From the NCBI GenBank assembly GCA_012103475.1, contig WLWS01000001.1:248001-312000 (forward strand): a DNA stretch of 64,000 bases, given 5' to 3'. The notes below the pieces were generated by a model that worked only from the letters and a program-made list of their open reading frames with translations, was not told where the DNA came from and made no database searches. The position numbers and the translations under genes were made by a program. This document shows, piece after piece, positions 8,002 through 18,183 of this stretch (positions are counted from its first letter, which is position 1; each line of letters opens with the position of its first letter). This DNA comes from Gammaproteobacteria bacterium (lineage in GTDB: Bacteria > Pseudomonadota > Gammaproteobacteria > Eutrophobiales > Eutrophobiaceae).

Positions 8002-9801
8002 TCACATGGCTGTCTTTTCCCGGGCAATACGAATTTCTTCGAGCTCCCGATCACTCGTATTCCAGAAATTTAAAAAGCGTTTGTACCACTTCTGCGCCTG
8101 TTTCTGGTTACCCAATTCTTCATAAAGCTGTCCTAGTTGAAAATGGGCCTTTACATAATGAATGGGAACATCGAGTCTGGCGTCGCTTAGAGTAACCAGC
8201 GTTTCCAGCTCTGCAATAGCACCCTTGAGATCACCACTTTGCCAAAGTGCGCGTGCCAGACTTTCACGATATAAAGGGTGGTCATATATACCGATAGTGG
8301 ATTGAAAATTTATAATTGCGTCTTCCGGGCGTTTAAGCTGCAGAAGAATTTCACCATTTAAATGATAGAAGCGACGAAGTTGCGATTTAAATTCGGGTTT
8401 GCGAAGAGCGTCGCCAATCACCCGAAGTCGCTCAGCCGCATTCAGCAGGCGTCCTGACTTTACCAGAGCTAGTCCGGCCAAATGTTCAATATCCAGATTA
8501 ATCGCACTCACATCCGGGGCCAGTTCGAGCGCCTGCTGATAGCTGGCAAGTGCCGCATCGATTTGCCCGGTTTCGACCTGATAATACGCGACGTAGAAAA
8601 GCTTTAGCCCTTCGCCCACTGGATCATTCGCTAATGCCCGAAGACGTTTAGCTTCCAGTTTGTGTTCTGTCGCTTTCGAAAAGCTACCGCTATATTGAGA
8701 AATCAGTGCTAATTCGTCGTGAATTTCCTCCTGAATCTCGTGATTATTGGTTTTTGTGAGAAGTGATTCCAGACTTTTTCTCGCGACGTCAATCTTATTA
8801 TCGAGCGTATCAGTCTTGGCAAGTTCCAGAATAAGCATAGGGTCGCCCGCTTGTTTGCGGAGTTTCTTTTTAAGCACACTCCGCGCTTTGTCGAAGTCTC
8901 CGCTGCGACGGACATTGATGGCTTTCGCAAGTTCTCCTTCTGGTGCAGCCAGACCGCCATTAGGCAAATCATCTGCGAGCATCGCTTTCCACCCGGAACG
9001 CCTTTCTTCGAGATAGTCAGTCAGCAGTGTGGCTAAACTGTTTAAATATTCTTTTCCTGCATTCGCAGTCGCGCCTCGCGGATCACCGAGCACGCCTATA
9101 GGCGAAATTGAGTGGGTGCCGTCCCGGTTGAGTTTTTCACCCATGGCATAGGCATCACCCATAAAGCCCACTTCTGCTTTATCCAGACGAACAAGCTCCG
9201 GTTGACAAGCCATGATCATAGCTGTTTCTGATAGACCAGAGTGAGAACCGGCTTCGGCAAGATCGATGCCCAAACGTTTCGAGGTGTCGGTCAGTGCCGC
9301 AATGTAGGCATTGGGATCGGAAAATGAAAAAATATTTGTATGCGGATAGAGTTGCCGAAGTTCACCTTCTAACTCTCCGGCCATTTTAAAGTTGGTACCG
9401 TGGGTCGGGATAATGTAAATGTGGCGAAAACCATGCCAGGTGAGACTGTGGACGTATTCGTAAACCAGAGATTTGAGTACCTCGCTGCGCACGGCAATTG
9501 TGCCGGGGAAATGCATGTGATGAGGAGAAATACCGAGGCGAATATTTGGTGTGATAAGAGTTCTTCCAACTCGTTCAGCAATTTCGCGGGCCAGGCAGTC
9601 ACCTGAGGCCGAGTCGCTGGCCAGAGCCAGTTGTGGTCCATGTTGTTCGGTCGCACCAATAGTAATAATAGCGGTATCTGTGCCTTCTTTGAGAGCCGAT
9701 TCGACTTCCTTCCAGGTCATTTTTTCCAGTTGATTCTGAGCTGACAGCGTCGATGTCATCAGCAGCGTAACTACTGTTACTATAATTCTTAAATAGGGCA
9801 T
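8002..9801 (-). CDS. Exported creatininase-family enzyme fused to TPR repeats
   Basis: About 599 residues: signal peptide (MPYLRIIVTVVTLLMTSTLSA), a creatininase-like amidohydrolase domain (about residues 25-255) and a C-terminal block of tetratricopeptide repeats (about 290-590) with repeated alanine/leucine helix pairs. The creatininase domain shows GATEQHGPQLALASD and the later GLSETAMIM glutamate segment; the usual NGHGGN is PTHGTN. Creatininases open cyclic amides or imides using two metal ions. The longer frame starting at 9927 would overlap the upstream gene and bury the signal peptide, so the ATG at 9801 is chosen. Its neighbours are other exported amide hydrolases. The substrate is not evident. 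Confidence 0.8.
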   Translation of the reverse strand: MPYLRIIVTVVTLLMTSTLSAQNQLEKMTWKEVESALKEGTDTAIITIGATEQHGPQLALASDSASGDCLAREIAERVGRTLITPNIRLGISPHHMHFPGTIAVRSEVLKSLVYEYVHSLTWHGFRHIYIIPTHGTNFKMAGELEGELRQLYPHTNIFSFSDPNAYIAALTDTSKRLGIDLAEAGSHSGLSETAMIMACQPELVRLDKAEVGFMGDAYAMGEKLNRDGTHSISPIGVLGDPRGATANAGKEYLNSLATLLTDYLEERRSGWKAMLADDLPNGGLAAPEGELAKAINVRRSGDFDKARSVLKKKLRKQAGDPMLILELAKTDTLDNKIDVARKSLESLLTKTNNHEIQEEIHDELALISQYSGSFSKATEHKLEAKRLRALANDPVGEGLKLFYVAYYQVETGQIDAALASYQQALELAPDVSAINLDIEHLAGLALVKSGRLLNAAERLRVIGDALRKPEFKSQLRRFYHLNGEILLQLKRPEDAIINFQSTIGIYDHPLYRESLARALWQSGDLKGAIAELETLVTLSDARLDVPIHYVKAHFQLGQLYEELGNQKQAQKWYKRFLNFWNTSDRELEEIRIAREKTAM

Positions 9802-9856
9802 GCTTATTTTCCAGGTTGATTGAAATAAACCTTCGCGTCCTGCAATCCTGAATGGC

Positions 9857-11314
9857 TCAGGAACCGGGTGCGAGATAGGCGAAATGGTCATGGGGATAGA
9901 CCGTACCCTTATAGACGATTGTCTCAATTTTGCGGATGTTCTCTATATCCTCGAGTGGATTTGCGGTCAGTAGCAAAAGGTCCGCCAGCTTGCCAACTTC
10001 CACGGTACCCAATTTGTCCTCTACACCGATGACTCTGGCACCGTTTCGAGTTGCCGCCAGCAGTGCATCCATTGGACTCAAACCGGCTTGAACAAAAAGT
10101 TTCACTTCCCAGGGCAAATTGTATCCCTGAAAGTTGAAGCCTACAGGTCCGCCCGCATCCGTACCGGCGGCGAGTAAAACACCAGCCTTGTGTGCTTTAT
10201 TTATATTCTCCATAAAAACAGGAATCTTTGCTTCCGCCCATTCGTAAACCAACATATTGGCAACCGCGAGAAATCGTTTGGTCTCTTCTGCCCGGTAAAC
10301 CGGATCCTGCATGTTATCCAGTAGAAAATGAGGAACACTGGCGCGTAAGATCGGATCGTTTAAATCGGCTGCGGCCTCGTCGTGTCTGATAAAGGCTTCC
10401 CACAAACTCTGAGTCGGTACCATAGCCACATTATTTTCTACCATATCCTGCAAAATAGTGTCGCCTTCCGGGATTGGGTCTTCGAGGCCATGAATAATCG
10501 CCTTCGAAGATATCGTCACCGCAGAGTGAAATTCATCCAGATTAATAGCGTGGGTATAGATGGGGACATTGTGCTCCTGAGCGATGCCCGCAATGGCCAT
10601 CATCATTTCCTCACTCATTCGAGTATAAGTTCCTGAGGCACCCAGACCATCTTCAATCATCACTTTGAAACCATCTGTGCCACGACTAATTAAGTCTCGC
10701 GCACGTGCAAGGGCTGCCTCTGTATCAACCAGGCCACCGCCATGTCGACTGCCCCAACCACCTTCAGGAGTCAAAGAACGTCCCATGGCATAGATCCTTG
10801 GGGACATTATTTTACCGTCGCGCTCAGCCTGGCGTTGCTCGAATATCCAGTCTGCGTCCGAAGAAACATTGAGGACGGTGGTGACACCGTTATACAGAAA
10901 TGCTTTGGGGGTATGTTCAATAATCTGCGCCTTTTCATCCGGCGTGAGCTGAAATACAACAGGCGCATCCAGGTGGGCATGGGCGTCGATCAGACCTGGA
11001 ATCACATACTTGTCACTGCCATCAATGATTTCGCTGCCGCTCGCAGCAGACAGGTCGGAAGCGATTTCAACAATTTGTCCCTGCGATATGCGAATGTCGA
11101 CATGAGACTGAAGACTGGCTCCGGTGCCATCAATCAGGGAGACGTCACGGATGAGAAGCTCGCCACTTGCGTTTGTTACATTGGAGGAGACAATTTCGTC
11201 GGGAGACTCCGCTGAACTTTCAACTACAACTTCATCAGCAGACTCGGGCTGCTCGCCTGAGCAAGCCAGCAGCCATAGCGGCAATACAATAATTACCCAA
11301 AACGCTTTTTTCAT
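9857..11314 (-). CDS. Amidohydrolase-family lipoprotein
   Basis: A 485-residue protein with a lipoprotein signal (MKKAFWVIIVLPLWLLAC, modified cysteine 18), an acidic linker of about 35 residues, then an amidohydrolase TIM barrel. Metal-site motifs are DAHAHLD, YTHAINLDE and, late, AAGTDAGGP; the C-terminal KLADLLLLTANPLEDI completes the beta-sandwich. The family hydrolyses amide or peptide-like C-N bonds. The lipobox places it at the membrane facing the periplasm. GGGAG lies seven bases before the ATG, and the stop of the next amidohydrolase gene is 23 bases upstream, so they are likely co-transcribed. Confidence 0.88.
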   Translation of the reverse strand: MKKAFWVIIVLPLWLLACSGEQPESADEVVVESSAESPDEIVSSNVTNASGELLIRDVSLIDGTGASLQSHVDIRISQGQIVEIASDLSAASGSEIIDGSDKYVIPGLIDAHAHLDAPVVFQLTPDEKAQIIEHTPKAFLYNGVTTVLNVSSDADWIFEQRQAERDGKIMSPRIYAMGRSLTPEGGWGSRHGGGLVDTEAALARARDLISRGTDGFKVMIEDGLGASGTYTRMSEEMMMAIAGIAQEHNVPIYTHAINLDEFHSAVTISSKAIIHGLEDPIPEGDTILQDMVENNVAMVPTQSLWEAFIRHDEAAADLNDPILRASVPHFLLDNMQDPVYRAEETKRFLAVANMLVYEWAEAKIPVFMENINKAHKAGVLLAAGTDAGGPVGFNFQGYNLPWEVKLFVQAGLSPMDALLAATRNGARVIGVEDKLGTVEVGKLADLLLLTANPLEDIENIRKIETIVYKGTVYPHDHFAYLAPGS

Positions 11315-11337
11315 TGCCTATCTCCCAGGCCGAATAA

Positions 11338-12627
11338 TTATTGTCCCAGCTTGTTACGATAAACCGCGCCGCCTTTCATTACTAATTGTATGTTACGCAA
11401 AGCTTTGATGTCCTCAGCCGGATCCTTATCCACTGCGACAATGTCGGCGAACTTGCCAACTTCAAGAGAGCCAATCTGATCCTCAGCTCCCAGAAGTTTT
11501 GCAGTCTCAATGGTGGCTGAGCGCAGGGCCTGCAAAGGTGTCATGCCAGCTTCCACATAGTATTGTGCCTCGCGAGCGGTAGCGGTCGTACCATCGTTGG
11601 GCTCATGCGGTAACTGGTCGGTACCGAGTGCAATATTGACTCCCACCTTAATGGCGGTCTTCAAAGCCTGAAAATGGGCCTTGCCGGCCTCATTGCGTCG
11701 TTTCAGGTACCAGTCAGGAGAACCTATCTTTTTGAAAAAGGGTTCGGTAGCTGGTTGGCTGACGACGATAGTCGGCACCAGGTAAGTGCCGTGCTTTTTC
11801 ATTTTCCTGAGGGTTTTTTCATCAAGGAAATAGCCATGTTCTATGGAGTCGATTCCAGCATCAACAGCAATACTGGTGGCTACCGACGAACCTGAATGCG
11901 CAGTGACTTTGGCGCCAAAGCGATGGGCGGCGTCTACCACCGCGTTTATTTCTTCCGGTGTCATCAGTGCTGCAGCGAGGCCACCACCGTCGGTGGCGAT
12001 GCCACCTGATATAAGGATCTTGACCCACTTCGCCCCGGCCATTATTTGCCTGCGCGCCTCTTTGACCAGTTCATAAGGACCATCAAAGTTGGCTTTGCCA
12101 TCTTTCTTTGAACCGTGCCCACCGGTAATGGTCACCGCTTCTCCAGCACTATAAATACGTGGTCCGATTGCCTGACCCTTTTTTATGGCGCGGTCCAGAG
12201 CAATGTCGGCATGTGCCGTATCACCTGGCAGTCGAATGGTAGTAACGCCCGCCTGTAGTACGCCACGCGCCCCGTCGGCCATACGCAGGGCCAGAGCCGC
12301 TTCGCTTTCGTTCGCCAGCTCCGCTTTCATTTTACCCGGCAGGATGAGTCCAAGATGTACATGCATATTCATCAGACCAGGAATCAGCCAGCTGCCACTG
12401 GCATCAATGCGTTCAGCATCAGCAGGGATGTTGACATCACCAGCCTTGCCAATCGCCGTTATTTTATCGCCTTCTACAAGGATGACAGCATCCTGAATTG
12501 GTGATTTACCATCAAGGTCAACGACGGTCCCTCCGACAATGGCGGTAGTGCCGGCATTAGTCACTTGAGTGAACAATATTAATAGAAGCGGGAAAAGCAG
12601 GTGGAGCCGATAGCGAATAGTATTCAT
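11338..12627 (-). CDS. Exported amidohydrolase (prolidase/imidazolonepropionase type)
   Basis: A 429-residue protein that opens with a Sec signal peptide (MNTIRYRLHLLFPLLLILFT..NA) and contains MNMHVHLG, KVTAHSGSS, SIEHGYFLD and LGTDQLP metal-site segments of the amidohydrolase superfamily. It ends with KFADIVAVDKDPAEDI, as in the lipoprotein paralogue downstream. The ATG at 12627 has GAGAGG eight bases before it, so it is a genuine start. However, the same reading frame stays open upstream into the TonB receptor gene without any stop codon, so a receptor-enzyme fusion would also be readable. Likely a periplasmic hydrolase of a cyclic or dipeptide amide imported through the receptor. Confidence 0.85.
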   Translation of the reverse strand: MNTIRYRLHLLFPLLLILFTQVTNAGTTAIVGGTVVDLDGKSPIQDAVILVEGDKITAIGKAGDVNIPADAERIDASGSWLIPGLMNMHVHLGLILPGKMKAELANESEAALALRMADGARGVLQAGVTTIRLPGDTAHADIALDRAIKKGQAIGPRIYSAGEAVTITGGHGSKKDGKANFDGPYELVKEARRQIMAGAKWVKILISGGIATDGGGLAAALMTPEEINAVVDAAHRFGAKVTAHSGSSVATSIAVDAGIDSIEHGYFLDEKTLRKMKKHGTYLVPTIVVSQPATEPFFKKIGSPDWYLKRRNEAGKAHFQALKTAIKVGVNIALGTDQLPHEPNDGTTATAREAQYYVEAGMTPLQALRSATIETAKLLGAEDQIGSLEVGKFADIVAVDKDPAEDIKALRNIQLVMKGGAVYRNKLGQ

Positions 12628-14920
12628 TTCAGTTACCTCTCTTGGGTGGGATGACGCGGGTACTGCACTGCCCCAGGCTTTTACGTAGGCATTCTGGTAG
12701 TAATTTTTGTCAAACAGGTTCTCGGCGTAGGCCGTTACAGACCATGCGTCACTACGAAGACCGGCACGAAGGGTGAAGAAATTATAGGCCGGTACTTTCC
12801 AGGGGAAAGCATCCGGTTGAACCAGGCCTTCCACCAGAGTCCGGGACACGGTGTCGCGGAAGGTCCACTCCAGACGGCCAAAACCTTCAAACTTGTCCAT
12901 CACCGGGAAGGTGTATTCGGCGTCCGCGGATGCGGTCCACTTTGGTGACATGGGTGTGGTTGCGCCATCCAGCACCTGGTTACACTCCTGGGATGGCGGC
13001 ACGTGGTCACACTGGTTGTTCCGAATGAAGATAGTGGCCTTGTTCATTTGCGCCCGGAGATAGCCAAGGTTGAAATTCACTATCAGGTTGTCCATGGGCA
13101 AGGCGGTGAGGGAGAGCTCGGCACCTTTCGAGGTGGCCCTCTCGGCGTTGCTGATGACATCGCCTCCGGTACCACCCGTGGTCAACACGGGAACCAGGAA
13201 TTCTACCTGCATGTCGGTCCAGTTCATGTAAAACAAGGCGGCGGAGAGTTGCAGTCTGCTATCAAACAGCGTGGCCTTAAGGCCAATCTCATGGTTCCAG
13301 ACAACTTCCGGATCAAAGGGCACCACAGCATTCGAAAGGCCGGTCACGCCACCAGATTTGAACCCCTTGGAGATGATTGATGTCTTCGGTCATCGCATAA
13401 TTAACCGCAAAGCGGGGCGAGAAGCTCTTGAATTTTGACTTAACGTCAGAAACGATCGTACCGTCGTCGGCTATCTCCACATAAGAAGGGTCTTCCTCGG
13501 CCCAGCGTCCACCCACGGAAAGAGTAAGTCTTTCGGTGAAGTCAAATTCAAACTGACCAAAGATAGCAATCGATTCGATGGACTCGTCAGTGTTGTTATT
13601 GGGAAAGTTAAAACCCTGGTTAATCTGCTCGCCGCCTGTGCCGCCTGGTAATCCAAAGGCATTATCGGGGCCGGCGAAGGTCTCACTGTCAAAAAAGCCG
13701 CTGTCCTTTGCCCAGATTCCACCAATGCTCCATCTCATCCTGCCATCGTCGGTGTTCTGTATACGGAACTCCTGGCTGACACTGTCACGTTTGATATCCC
13801 GATACTCCTGGAAGGCATTGATACTGACGCCGTCAATATCACCGTTGAGAAAGAAATTGGAGTCAATATGACCGGTTATGCTCGTGAAGAGCAGGTTGTT
13901 CCATTCATAATCAATACGCCCGACTATCTGTCGATAATTCAGTCCGACTTCCTGAGGGTCGCCAAAGTTGGTTCGGTTGGTGTTGTTGGGAAAGAAACCA
14001 ACGCCATCTGGCAAGCCCTCGTTAACACCATTACCATCTGCGTCGGGGAAGCCGTTTGTCGCATCCCCCCCGAATAACCTTTCACCAAAGAAAGACAGTA
14101 CGCCCGAGCCGATACCTTGACGCATACCGGTGACTTCGGAGCCTACCGAAGCGATAATGTCTACGGTGAGGTCATCGTTCGGGGTCCAGCGGGCCGCCAG
14201 TCTGGCATACTTGTTTTTCTGGTCATTACCCTGATCGTCGGGTTGAATATTTTTGATATTGCCATCTGTCTCGTAATACTTGATGTTACCGCGCAGGGCC
14301 AGAACGTCCTCAATAACGGGAACGTTGACTACCGCTTCCACATCCTTGGTGTCGAAATTGGAGTAATCAAACATGATGGACCCTTCAATTTCTTCTGCAT
14401 TGGGTTTGTTCGTGGTCACACTGATACCACCACCCATGGCGTTTCTACCGAAATAGGTGGCCTGTGGACCACGTAGTACTTCGATACGCTCGATGTCCAT
14501 CAGTGGGGGATTACCAGAGCTGCCGCCAATACTGAAATCATCCTCATAAAACGCAAAGGTGTTGGAGCGCAGGGTGGAGTTCACATTGAGGAAGTTGGTA
14601 GTGCCGCGTATGGACAATTCCCGTCGCGACCTGGAACCGGTTGAAGACCAGCTGATATTGGGAGTACGAGTGACAAAATCTGTTACGTCGTCAAACATAT
14701 TCGCCTCAATGTCCCTGGAACTGAAAGCGTTGATACTGATAGGTACATCCTGCAGGCTCTGTTCTCTTCGTTGTGCTGTTACAACGATTTCTTCGAGTGA
14801 GTCTTGCGCAACAACAATGTTGCTCGAAAATCCTATGGTCAGCGTTAACAGTGCCACGATTATACGCCTGGCGCCTGTAACAGTTTGAGATCGATTGATT
14901 AATTGTCCTACTGTATTCAT
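12628..14920 (-). pseudogene. TonB-dependent receptor, frameshifted and without its own stop
   Basis: The gene starts at ATG 14920 after AAGGGAGAGG and encodes a signal peptide, a TonB-box/plug start (EEIVVTAQRREQSLQDVPIS), the plug domain with LRGPQATYFGRNAMGGGISV, and most of a beta-barrel. The first frame runs to about 13372 (TEDIN) and then drifts into nonsense, stopping at 13313. The barrel resumes in the next frame with ISKGFKSGGVTGLSNA, a standard receptor motif, and continues to AENLFDKNYYQNAY. The usual short YAS stretch between the two parts is missing, so a deletion of 3n+2 bases fits better than a single-base error. The barrel frame then continues into the downstream amidohydrolase with no stop. 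Family assignment is certain; the substrate is not known. Confidence 0.85.
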
Positions 14921-15110
14921 GCCTCTCCCTTACCTTTAAAAAATTAAATATAAAAATTATCTGCTGACTCGTTAACAAGTGTCGTTTCATAATCAACGAC
15001 AAGACAGACTTCCCAGGTCCAACCCTCGTTAACAACACTTCAAAGGTACTTCAGCCAATGCCAATTTCACTAGATTTAGATGATTGTTTCAATAACAGGC
15101 TTGGGCTCAT

Positions 15111-15133
15111 TTGATTGCGTCAAACGCAATCAA
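15111..15133. promoter_or_regulatory. Perfect palindrome, likely LysR-type operator
   Basis: Two 10-base arms, TTGATTGCGT and ACGCAATCAA, flank CAA. The inner 17 bases match the site at 21193-21209 at 15 positions (ATTGC-N7-GCAAT). It lies about 190 bases upstream of the TonB receptor start. No T-run follows on either strand, so a terminator is unlikely. Confidence 0.6.
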
Positions 15134-15192
15134 TAGAGTCTCGAACCACAACACAAGCAAAATAGCGAGATAACTATTGAATATTCAATAAC

Positions 15193-16923
15193 TTACTTAA
15201 GAGTCTCGCCAAGGGCATCGATTGAGATTGGTCCGGCCTGTAAAATGCCGTCTACAAAGTCTCGCGTTACAAAATCATCACCGAGCCGTGCTTTCTGCTC
15301 TGCCCACAGCTCCCTGAAGGCATGAAAACCCAGAAAATAATTAGTAATCTGCAAAGGGCTGTTCATGACTCTGTTCCACAGGTTGATTGCGAATTGTGGT
15401 GCGAGTAGGCCGCGTCTGGTCGAAAAATCGATCAATTGCTGTTTGTCCCAACCTTCATAGTGCACCATCACACTCACATAGGCACGTGTGGCATTTTCCA
15501 GTCGTTTTCTAAGATGTGCCAGACGGGTCATTTTTTCTCCTGCACCCCAGCCCGCATTTAGCATCAATTCTTCACTAAATGTGCCCCAACCCTCTACGTA
15601 GACGCCATTTGCAAAAAGCGAACGCGCGGCAGGCGCAGTGCTCACACCTACTTTGTACTGCAGGTAATGCCCGGGCAACATCTCGTGAGCAACAATCATG
15701 GTGTTGAAGTGGGTGTTGAAAGAACGATAAAAACCGATTTTCTGATCTTCAGGTGAATCATCAGGAATACTCGGAAGGTAAAAAAGAGTGATTGCATCAG
15801 GATCAAAAGGGCCAGTCGGATACACTCCACCATAAGCCGCACCGGAAAAGTGATCCGGTGATAAAGCGACCTTTAGTGTACGTGGAAGTGGCACTGTAGC
15901 GAGTTCATGCTTTATAACAAAGGCTTCGGCCTCATTAGTTAATTTTATAAAAAAATCCAGAAAGTCTTCACGATTATTCTCACGGTCGTTTTCCATGGCT
16001 ATCATCGCGGCCTGCAGTAATTCGTTATCACCGCCCGGTAATTGTTTTTGCGGATACTTTCCCTGCCACCAGCTCGATGCCATGCTGTGCATGATTTTTC
16101 GCACTTCATTAATGTCCTTTAAAGCGCTTTGCCTTAATTGCTCAGGACTCAAATCACTATCTGTATAAATTTTTAATTTACGCGCGTAGTCTGCTGATTC
16201 AAATTTATCCGGAATTGAGGCGACAGGTAATACCTGTTCATTAACATGTTTTATTAATTTTTTTATTGCCTCCCCACTTAAGCGGATTTGCTGATTGACT
16301 TCATCCGTCTCCTTTCCCTTCGTCCATTCAGCAGCCAGATCGGGCAAATTCGTTTCGTAAAAATCAACACTTTGTCTGAGTATTTTTACTGCACGTCGGG
16401 TTCTCTGTTGACTCCCGTTTTTTAGTAAGTCGAGCCCCAGTTCACTAAGTGACTGCACGCCTTTTAAACGTGCTAACAAAATATCTTTCTTTTTCTCGGG
16501 CGTAAATTGATCTCTTACCAGTACGTATGTAAGAGCCTGGGAAATCAGTTCTGCATAATATATCGCCTGGTTTTCAAGAACCCTGTCGTACTGCCATCGT
16601 TCGAGTTCCATCAGGGCTTGACGACGCAAGACACGTAAATTAATGGCCTGATCAATAGAAAGATCAGAATCGAAAGAAACTAACTGTTGGTATAATTCCG
16701 TATTATAGTTCAGCCAGTTTTTTACTCGCGCTTCAGAAAAATTTTCAAATTCCCAGGCGGCCCCGGTATTTCCATAAGTAAAAGCTTCGCTTGGATAAAA
16801 ATCGATCCAGTTCTCAATATAGGTCTCGCCAAGTTTTTCCATATCAGAAACAGCATAAACACGCTGCCCCAGGGTCGCGAAGAAAAGAAATAACAGGAAA
16901 TAAATTTTGACCGTTCTGAACAT
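15193..16923 (-). CDS. Exported DUF885 metallopeptidase-like protein
   Basis: About 576 residues with a signal peptide (MFRTVKIYFLLFLFFATL...) and the DUF885 architecture: a long helical N-terminal half followed by the zinc motif HEMLPGH at about two thirds of the length, and a downstream EGWGTFSEEL segment that supplies the third ligand. Members resemble M2/M3-type oligopeptidases. A GTG at 16944 would add seven residues; the ATG at 16923 with AAGGT upstream gives a better signal peptide. Divergent from the Tat-exported dipeptidase at 17038. The context of exported peptide and amide hydrolases suggests a role in breaking down imported peptides. Confidence 0.87.
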   Translation of the reverse strand: MFRTVKIYFLLFLFFATLGQRVYAVSDMEKLGETYIENWIDFYPSEAFTYGNTGAAWEFENFSEARVKNWLNYNTELYQQLVSFDSDLSIDQAINLRVLRRQALMELERWQYDRVLENQAIYYAELISQALTYVLVRDQFTPEKKKDILLARLKGVQSLSELGLDLLKNGSQQRTRRAVKILRQSVDFYETNLPDLAAEWTKGKETDEVNQQIRLSGEAIKKLIKHVNEQVLPVASIPDKFESADYARKLKIYTDSDLSPEQLRQSALKDINEVRKIMHSMASSWWQGKYPQKQLPGGDNELLQAAMIAMENDRENNREDFLDFFIKLTNEAEAFVIKHELATVPLPRTLKVALSPDHFSGAAYGGVYPTGPFDPDAITLFYLPSIPDDSPEDQKIGFYRSFNTHFNTMIVAHEMLPGHYLQYKVGVSTAPAARSLFANGVYVEGWGTFSEELMLNAGWGAGEKMTRLAHLRKRLENATRAYVSVMVHYEGWDKQQLIDFSTRRGLLAPQFAINLWNRVMNSPLQITNYFLGFHAFRELWAEQKARLGDDFVTRDFVDGILQAGPISIDALGETLK

Positions 16924-17037
16924 TATTAGCAGACCTTGAATCACTGGAAAATTAAGAGTAGCTTGTGGAGCTGTATTTTAAAAGCCGGTAGTTTACTATT
17001 TTTTGAATAACCTGCCTGGCACCCCGGAGCTTATTGC

Positions 17038-18162
17038 ATGAAAAAAACCCGCAGACAGGTGCTCAGTGGTATGACAGCCGCAGCCCTTGTGGCAGCGTTC
17101 CCGCAAACTCGTGCCAGACCGGGAGCAAACTCAGTTGATGAGGAAAAACTTGAGCAACTGATAGCCAACTCCATCATTATTGATGATTTGTGTGAATTCA
17201 AACCCGGGGTAAATACCACTGATGGTGACTTCGATATTGGAAAGAACTCCGGCATCACTATTGCTGTGCCCACAATCGGTTCCGTTGTTGCAGAAGAAAG
17301 TTATCAGTCATCCTTGACGCGACTGGCCAAGCTGAATGCCGGTGTCAATAAACGTTCTTCTCACGTCTCACTAATTAGTAAATTTTCCGATATTGAAAAA
17401 GCAAAAAAAAGTTCCCGTATCGGTATATTGCCGGCATTCCAGAACAGTACGGCTATTGGAACCGATCTTAACAGGCTCGATCTGTTTTATGGTCTCGGCG
17501 TACGACAGATTCAACTTACCCATAATTTACGAAACTGGGTTGGCGATGGCTGTACCGAACGCACTCAGGCCGGTCTGTCCCACTTCGGTGTGGATCTGGT
17601 CAGGAAAATGAATGAACTCGGGGTTATAGTCGACGTTGGCCACTGTGGTGTGCAAACCACTTTCGATGCTATTGAAATCTCAAACAAACCGATCGTGTTT
17701 TCACACACAAATTGCATGGCCTTGTGCAAGCATCCGCGTAACAAAACCGACGATCAAATCAAAGCCCTTGCTGAAAAGGGTGGCGTGATGGGAATTTCTA
17801 ACTTTAACTGGTTTGTCAGTGATAATCCGAAATCGACGCTTGATGATCTTCTCGACCATTACGACTATGTCATCAATCTGGTAGGCCCTGAACATGTTGG
17901 TATAGGATCGGATTTCGAACTGACAGGCTATCCGGGTGTCGATGGAGACAAAATGTGGGTAGACCATTTGAGAATATATTCGGAGCAAGAACGACGTACG
18001 CTAAAAGTTCGCTGGCCACCTTTCATAAAAGCCGTCGATAATGAGTGGCGCTATAAAACCATCGCCCGGGGTTTGCTTTCCCGAGGCCATTCTGAAGACG
18101 TGGTGCTTAAAATACTCGGCTTGAATTTCCAACGAGTATTCCAGGAAGCATTAGTGGCCTGA
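17038..18162 (+). CDS. Tat-exported membrane-dipeptidase family (M19) enzyme
   Basis: A 374-residue protein of the renal-dipeptidase family. The N-terminus KKTRRQVLSGMTAAALVAAF carries a twin-arginine signal. Family features include LTHNLRN, VDVGHCG, PIVFSHTN and HVGIGSDFELTG, which hold the two zinc ligand sets and the binding-site residues. The usual early DGH(N/D) ligand region reads IDDLCEF, so the first metal site is altered. These enzymes cleave dipeptides, including D-amino acid and dehydro-dipeptides, and some lactams. It precedes a thioredoxin-like gene by 21 bases on the same strand, and the two are likely co-transcribed. Confidence 0.87.
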   Translation: MKKTRRQVLSGMTAAALVAAFPQTRARPGANSVDEEKLEQLIANSIIIDDLCEFKPGVNTTDGDFDIGKNSGITIAVPTIGSVVAEESYQSSLTRLAKLNAGVNKRSSHVSLISKFSDIEKAKKSSRIGILPAFQNSTAIGTDLNRLDLFYGLGVRQIQLTHNLRNWVGDGCTERTQAGLSHFGVDLVRKMNELGVIVDVGHCGVQTTFDAIEISNKPIVFSHTNCMALCKHPRNKTDDQIKALAEKGGVMGISNFNWFVSDNPKSTLDDLLDHYDYVINLVGPEHVGIGSDFELTGYPGVDGDKMWVDHLRIYSEQERRTLKVRWPPFIKAVDNEWRYKTIARGLLSRGHSEDVVLKILGLNFQRVFQEALVA

Positions 18163-18183
18163 GACACGAGCGGACGAGACGCA

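Noticed and set aside
15111..15133. Palindrome as a rho-independent terminator of the DUF885 gene
   Set aside because: No T-run follows on either strand, and the core matches the LysR-region site.
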